A program made the position numbers and the translations under genes. The notes beneath the pieces are model-generated. The model was given only the letters and a program-made list of their open reading frames with translations. It was not told where the DNA came from and searched no databases. DNA of 9,863 nucleotides from positions 1 through 9,863 of the forward strand of contig JASLCM010000015.1 of the NCBI GenBank assembly GCA_030151845.1, given 5' to 3'. Positions 7,059 through 9,863 of the stretch are shown here, one piece after another. Origin of the DNA: Bacteroides sp. Its GTDB lineage: Bacteria; Bacteroidota; Bacteroidia; Bacteroidales; Bacteroidaceae. Position 1 is the first letter of the stretch, and each line of letters opens with the position of its first letter.

Positions 7059-8036
7059 TTATTTTAAAAAGTTCTCATCGGTAATCGAAAAACCCCTTAA
7101 AAGGTCATCTATCTTCAAACGCTTCTTTCCTGGTAGCTGTGCCACTTCAATTGATAGCCAGTAGTCTAAAGAGGCAACTAAAAGAAAACTCTTACCATCT
7201 GTTTTAAGTGTTCCTGGCATTTCAGAAGAACACTCCTTACCTGTCACTGATACCTTAAAGACTTTAAACTGCAACCCTTTATCCTTTTCCTCTTGATACA
7301 GTTCGCTCCATGCTGCAGGGTATGGAGAAAGTCCACGAACAAAGTTCCATATTTTTTCTGCTGGCTGACCCCAATTAATCCGACAAGTCGGCCTAAAGAT
7401 TTTAGGAGCAGCTTTTAACTCCTCTTTCAACTCTATCTTCTCCTGCGGGATAGCCTCATCTTCACCTTTTAAAATTAAATTTACAGTATCTATTACCGCT
7501 TTTGCTCCTATCTCCATCAAACGATCATGTACCGTTTCTACATCATCGGTTGGAAATATTGGTGTCTTTTCTTGTAAAATAATAGCCCCTGTATCTATTT
7601 CATGTTTTAAAAAAAAGGTAGAGACTCCTGTCTCTTTCTCCCCATTTATAATGGCCCAGTTAATAGGCGCTGCGCCACGATATTGTGGTAGTAAAGAGGC
7701 ATGTAGATTAAATGTACCAAGTTCTGGCATAGCCCACACAACCTCGGGTAACATTCTAAAAGCCACAACAATTTGCAAATCGGCTTTTAATGTTCTTAAC
7801 TCATCAAGGAACTCTTCTGCTTTCAACTTTTCGGGTTGTAAAATTGGCAAATTTACAGATTTTGCATACTGTTTAACAGCCGATTCCTGTATACGATGCC
7901 CTCTTCCTGCGGGTTTATCTGGCATAGTAACAACTCCTACTACATTGTAATTATTCTCTACTAAGGCTTTAAGGGGCAACACTGCAAATTCAGGTGTCCC
8001 CATATATACTATTCTAAGACTTTCTTTCTCTCTCAT
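7059..8036 (-). CDS. fmt: Methionyl-tRNA formyltransferase
   Basis: Fmt formylates the amino group of initiator Met-tRNA using 10-formyltetrahydrofolate, enabling bacterial translation initiation in the cytoplasm. The 325-residue protein has the N-terminal Rossmann-type formyltransferase domain (about 7-190), with GTPEFA at 13-18, the tRNA-contacting loop PDKPAGRGHR at 39-48, the catalytic segment FNLHASLLPQYRGAAPI (Asn110, His112) and Asp148 in HEIDTG. A C-terminal OB-like domain (about 215-315) carries WNFVRGLSPYPAAW at 230-243. The catalytic Asn/His/Asp triad is complete. The ATG start places the conserved RIVYMGTPEFA close to the N-terminus. It is preceded by AGG seven bases upstream and lies 11 bases after the ClC gene, so the two are probably co-transcribed. 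Confidence 0.96.
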   Translation of the reverse strand: MREKESLRIVYMGTPEFAVLPLKALVENNYNVVGVVTMPDKPAGRGHRIQESAVKQYAKSVNLPILQPEKLKAEEFLDELRTLKADLQIVVAFRMLPEVVWAMPELGTFNLHASLLPQYRGAAPINWAIINGEKETGVSTFFLKHEIDTGAIILQEKTPIFPTDDVETVHDRLMEIGAKAVIDTVNLILKGEDEAIPQEKIELKEELKAAPKIFRPTCRINWGQPAEKIWNFVRGLSPYPAAWSELYQEEKDKGLQFKVFKVSVTGKECSSEMPGTLKTDGKSFLLVASLDYWLSIEVAQLPGKKRLKIDDLLRGFSITDENFLK

Positions 8037-8047
8037 ACGTTTACCTG

Positions 8048-9838
8048 TTAATCTCTTGAAAAATCTACCAATACCTGCCGGTAAGAATTAAAGATTTTAG
8101 ACTTTGAAATAAAGCCTAAATATCCTCCATTCTCATCTACAACCGGCAAGTTCCATGCGTTTGTTTCATCAAACCTTCGCATCACCTCCTCCATGGTGTT
8201 CGTATCTTGTATACGAGCTGGAACCGATGTCATCAATCGTTCAACGGTGAACCGATGATACAACTCTTGTCTAAACATGATATTCCGAATATCATCTAGT
8301 AAAACAACACCAATCAGCGTATTATCTTCATTCACTACAGGGAATATATTTCTGTGAGAGTTTGATATTGCCTGAATGAGCTGACCTAGATCCATCTCTG
8401 GCCGAACGGTTACAAAATTTGTTTCAACTAGGTTATCAATATTCATCAGTGTAAGTACTGCCTTATCCTTATGATGTGTTATTAACTGCCCTCTTTTGGC
8501 TAAACGCATAGAGTATATACTATGTGGTTCGAAGGCTATAATAGTTAGATAAGCACTTACAGAGACAATCATTAGCGGTAGAAACAGATCATATCCACCT
8601 GTAAGCTCTGCAATTAAAAAAACTCCTGTGAGTGGCGCATGCATCACCCCACTCATCACCCCTGCCATTCCCATTAAAGCAAAATTCTTCTCGGGTAAGT
8701 TAGGCAACAGAGCCAACCCGTTGCTAAAGTGAGAAAAGATAAAACCAGCAATACATCCTAAGTATAGGGAAGGTGCAAATAACCCTCCACAACCACCACC
8801 TCCATTGGTTGCACTAGAGGCAAAGACTTTAAAAATAACAATTAGTAGTAGGTATACAAGCAGTAAGTTGCCATGTCCATAGAAAAAAGAGTTATTAAGC
8901 ACGGTATCCCACTCGGCAGTAGTTTGCCCATTTAAGAGCAACTCAATGGTATCATACCCCTCACCGTATAAAGGGGGAAATAAGAAAATTAAAATACTCA
9001 ACATAATACCACCCAACGCCAACTTCTGATAAGGACCTGTACAACGACCAAAAACACCCTCTAGCCTGTTCATTGTCCGAGTGAAATACAGGGCTAACAA
9101 TCCACAGAAAATTCCTAGTAAAATGACAGAAGGTATTCTAGAGAGTTCAAAAGGTTGGTCAAGATGAAACTTAAACATAGCCTCTTGTCCGGTCATCACA
9201 TAGGAGACGGTAGCTGCTGTTACAGAAGATATGAGTAGAGGAAGTAGTGAAGACATGGTTAAATCCAACATCAATACTTCTATGGTAAAGACCAATCCAG
9301 CAATGGGTGCTTTAAAAATTCCGGAAACTGCTCCTGCAGCACCACAACCAATCATTAACATCAATGTGCGGTGCTCCATTTTAAAAAAATCGCCCAGGTT
9401 AGATCCTATCGCTGAACCTGTTAGTACAATTGGTGACTCAGCTCCTACAGAACCACCAAACCCAATAGTAATGGAACTGGCAATTATGGAAGACCAAGTG
9501 TTGTGTTTCTTTATTCTTCCTTGTTTCCGGGATATGGAGTAAAGAATCTTGGTAACCCCATGGCTTATATCATCTTTAACAATTAACCGAACAAAAAGGC
9601 CGGCTAAAAATATACCAACAACAGGATAGACCAAATAAAGATAGTTGGCACCTGTCATGTTAAAGTTATCCGTAAGGAATTGTTGAATAGTGTGAATTAA
9701 AAACTTCAGAATCAACGCAGCAATAGCGGTAAGTATACCTACAAAGAAACTTAAAATTAAAACGAATTGCTTCTCTTTTATATTGGTTTCCCGCCAAATT
9801 GTAAATCGTTGTAAGAGCGACACACCTTCTTTTGTCAT
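8048..9838 (-). CDS. ClC-family chloride channel/transporter with C-terminal CBS pair
   Basis: This inner-membrane ClC protein (596 residues from the ATG at 9838) has an N-terminal ClC membrane domain (about 20-437) and a cytoplasmic pair of CBS domains (about 467-525 and 533-588) that in this family can bind nucleotides and tune gating. Selectivity-filter regions are visible: ISHGVT (91-96) in place of the classical GSGIP, GSVGAESP (129-136) with the likely gating Glu134, GGLFAP (351-356), and a pore Tyr442 in SIYSM. At the position equivalent to the internal proton glutamate of E. coli ClC-ec1 (E203) the sequence has Val188 (FTIEV), as in ClC channels. The TTG at 9844 is a weaker start choice. 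The frame stays open to the right window edge, so a slightly longer N-terminus is not ruled out, but MTKEGVSLLQRFTIWRE fits relatives I recall. It is the first visible gene of the cluster. Confidence 0.92.
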   Translation of the reverse strand: MTKEGVSLLQRFTIWRETNIKEKQFVLILSFFVGILTAIAALILKFLIHTIQQFLTDNFNMTGANYLYLVYPVVGIFLAGLFVRLIVKDDISHGVTKILYSISRKQGRIKKHNTWSSIIASSITIGFGGSVGAESPIVLTGSAIGSNLGDFFKMEHRTLMLMIGCGAAGAVSGIFKAPIAGLVFTIEVLMLDLTMSSLLPLLISSVTAATVSYVMTGQEAMFKFHLDQPFELSRIPSVILLGIFCGLLALYFTRTMNRLEGVFGRCTGPYQKLALGGIMLSILIFLFPPLYGEGYDTIELLLNGQTTAEWDTVLNNSFFYGHGNLLLVYLLLIVIFKVFASSATNGGGGCGGLFAPSLYLGCIAGFIFSHFSNGLALLPNLPEKNFALMGMAGVMSGVMHAPLTGVFLIAELTGGYDLFLPLMIVSVSAYLTIIAFEPHSIYSMRLAKRGQLITHHKDKAVLTLMNIDNLVETNFVTVRPEMDLGQLIQAISNSHRNIFPVVNEDNTLIGVVLLDDIRNIMFRQELYHRFTVERLMTSVPARIQDTNTMEEVMRRFDETNAWNLPVVDENGGYLGFISKSKIFNSYRQVLVDFSRD

Positions 9839-9863
9839 AGACAAGAACTTAAAATAATTGAAT

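Noticed and set aside
7609..7616. Run of eight A (T on the coding strand) in fmt, forming a TTTTTTA slippery-like heptamer
   Set aside because: The frame continues into conserved Fmt sequence on both sides and no alternative product is plausible. Such runs are common in AT-rich genes, and a similar run of eight A occurs at 486-493 in the queA gene.
7651..7950. Plus-strand open frame of 99 codons opposite fmt
   Set aside because: It lies wholly antisense to the strongly conserved catalytic domain of fmt and its product has no recognisable features.
9231..9542. Plus-strand open frame of 103 codons opposite the ClC gene
   Set aside because: It is antisense to conserved ClC pore motifs and encodes a low-complexity, unrecognisable product.
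9839..9844. TTG at 9844 as start of the ClC gene
   Set aside because: An ATG lies only two codons downstream and fits the family N-terminus better. The evidence here is limited by the window edge.
1..9863. Mobile elements, CRISPR arrays, tRNA/rRNA genes, defence or phage genes
   Set aside because: I looked for them and saw none: no transposase or integrase motifs, no regularly spaced direct repeats, and almost all sequence is accounted for by conserved core genes.

Overview
This window reads as an ordinary, well-conserved chromosomal stretch of a Bacteroidota genome, most likely order Bacteroidales. The evidence is the AT-rich composition by eye, mostly weak Shine-Dalgarno sequences, a DUF4827 lipoprotein (a family I know from Bacteroidales), a long Bacteroidetes-style QueA, and a ComEC without a metallo-beta-lactamase active site. 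Assignment below order level is not supportable from the sequence alone.

Layout: a left-truncated queA-type gene (tRNA queuosine modification family) runs on the + strand from the left edge to 1054. It converges on a block of seven minus-strand genes that fills the rest of the window. A strong symmetrical hairpin at 1067-1098 separates the two units and can terminate both. In transcription order (right to left) the block is: ClC-type chloride channel/transporter with CBS domains, fmt (Met-tRNA formyltransferase), rpe (ribulose-phosphate 3-epimerase), comEC (DNA-uptake channel), a DHH/DHHA1 phosphoesterase of the NrnA type, a DUF4827 lipoprotein that looks FKBP-like, and a GlmM-type phosphoglucosamine mutase. 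Gaps between genes are 11, 63, 8, 51, 30 and 21 bases, so one main transcript is likely. A possible internal promoter lies before the DHH gene. The transcript's main promoter lies to the right of the window.

How the genes fit together: most are core functions (translation initiation, pentose phosphate metabolism, cell-wall amino-sugar precursor synthesis, ion transport) and need not share a pathway. The one functionally suggestive neighbourhood is comEC followed by the DHH phosphoesterase: a DNA-import pore next to an enzyme family that degrades short oligonucleotides.

No mobile element, CRISPR array, RNA gene, phage gene or defence system is visible, and no gene-free stretch exceeds about 75 bases. 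I found no convincing undescribed system. The observations worth a second look are an enlarged QueA paralogue, a channel-like substitution in the ClC protein, the ComEC lacking its nuclease-like site beside a DHH enzyme, an FKBP-like reading of DUF4827, and two unexplained RNA-structure candidates (inside comEC and between fmt and rpe).
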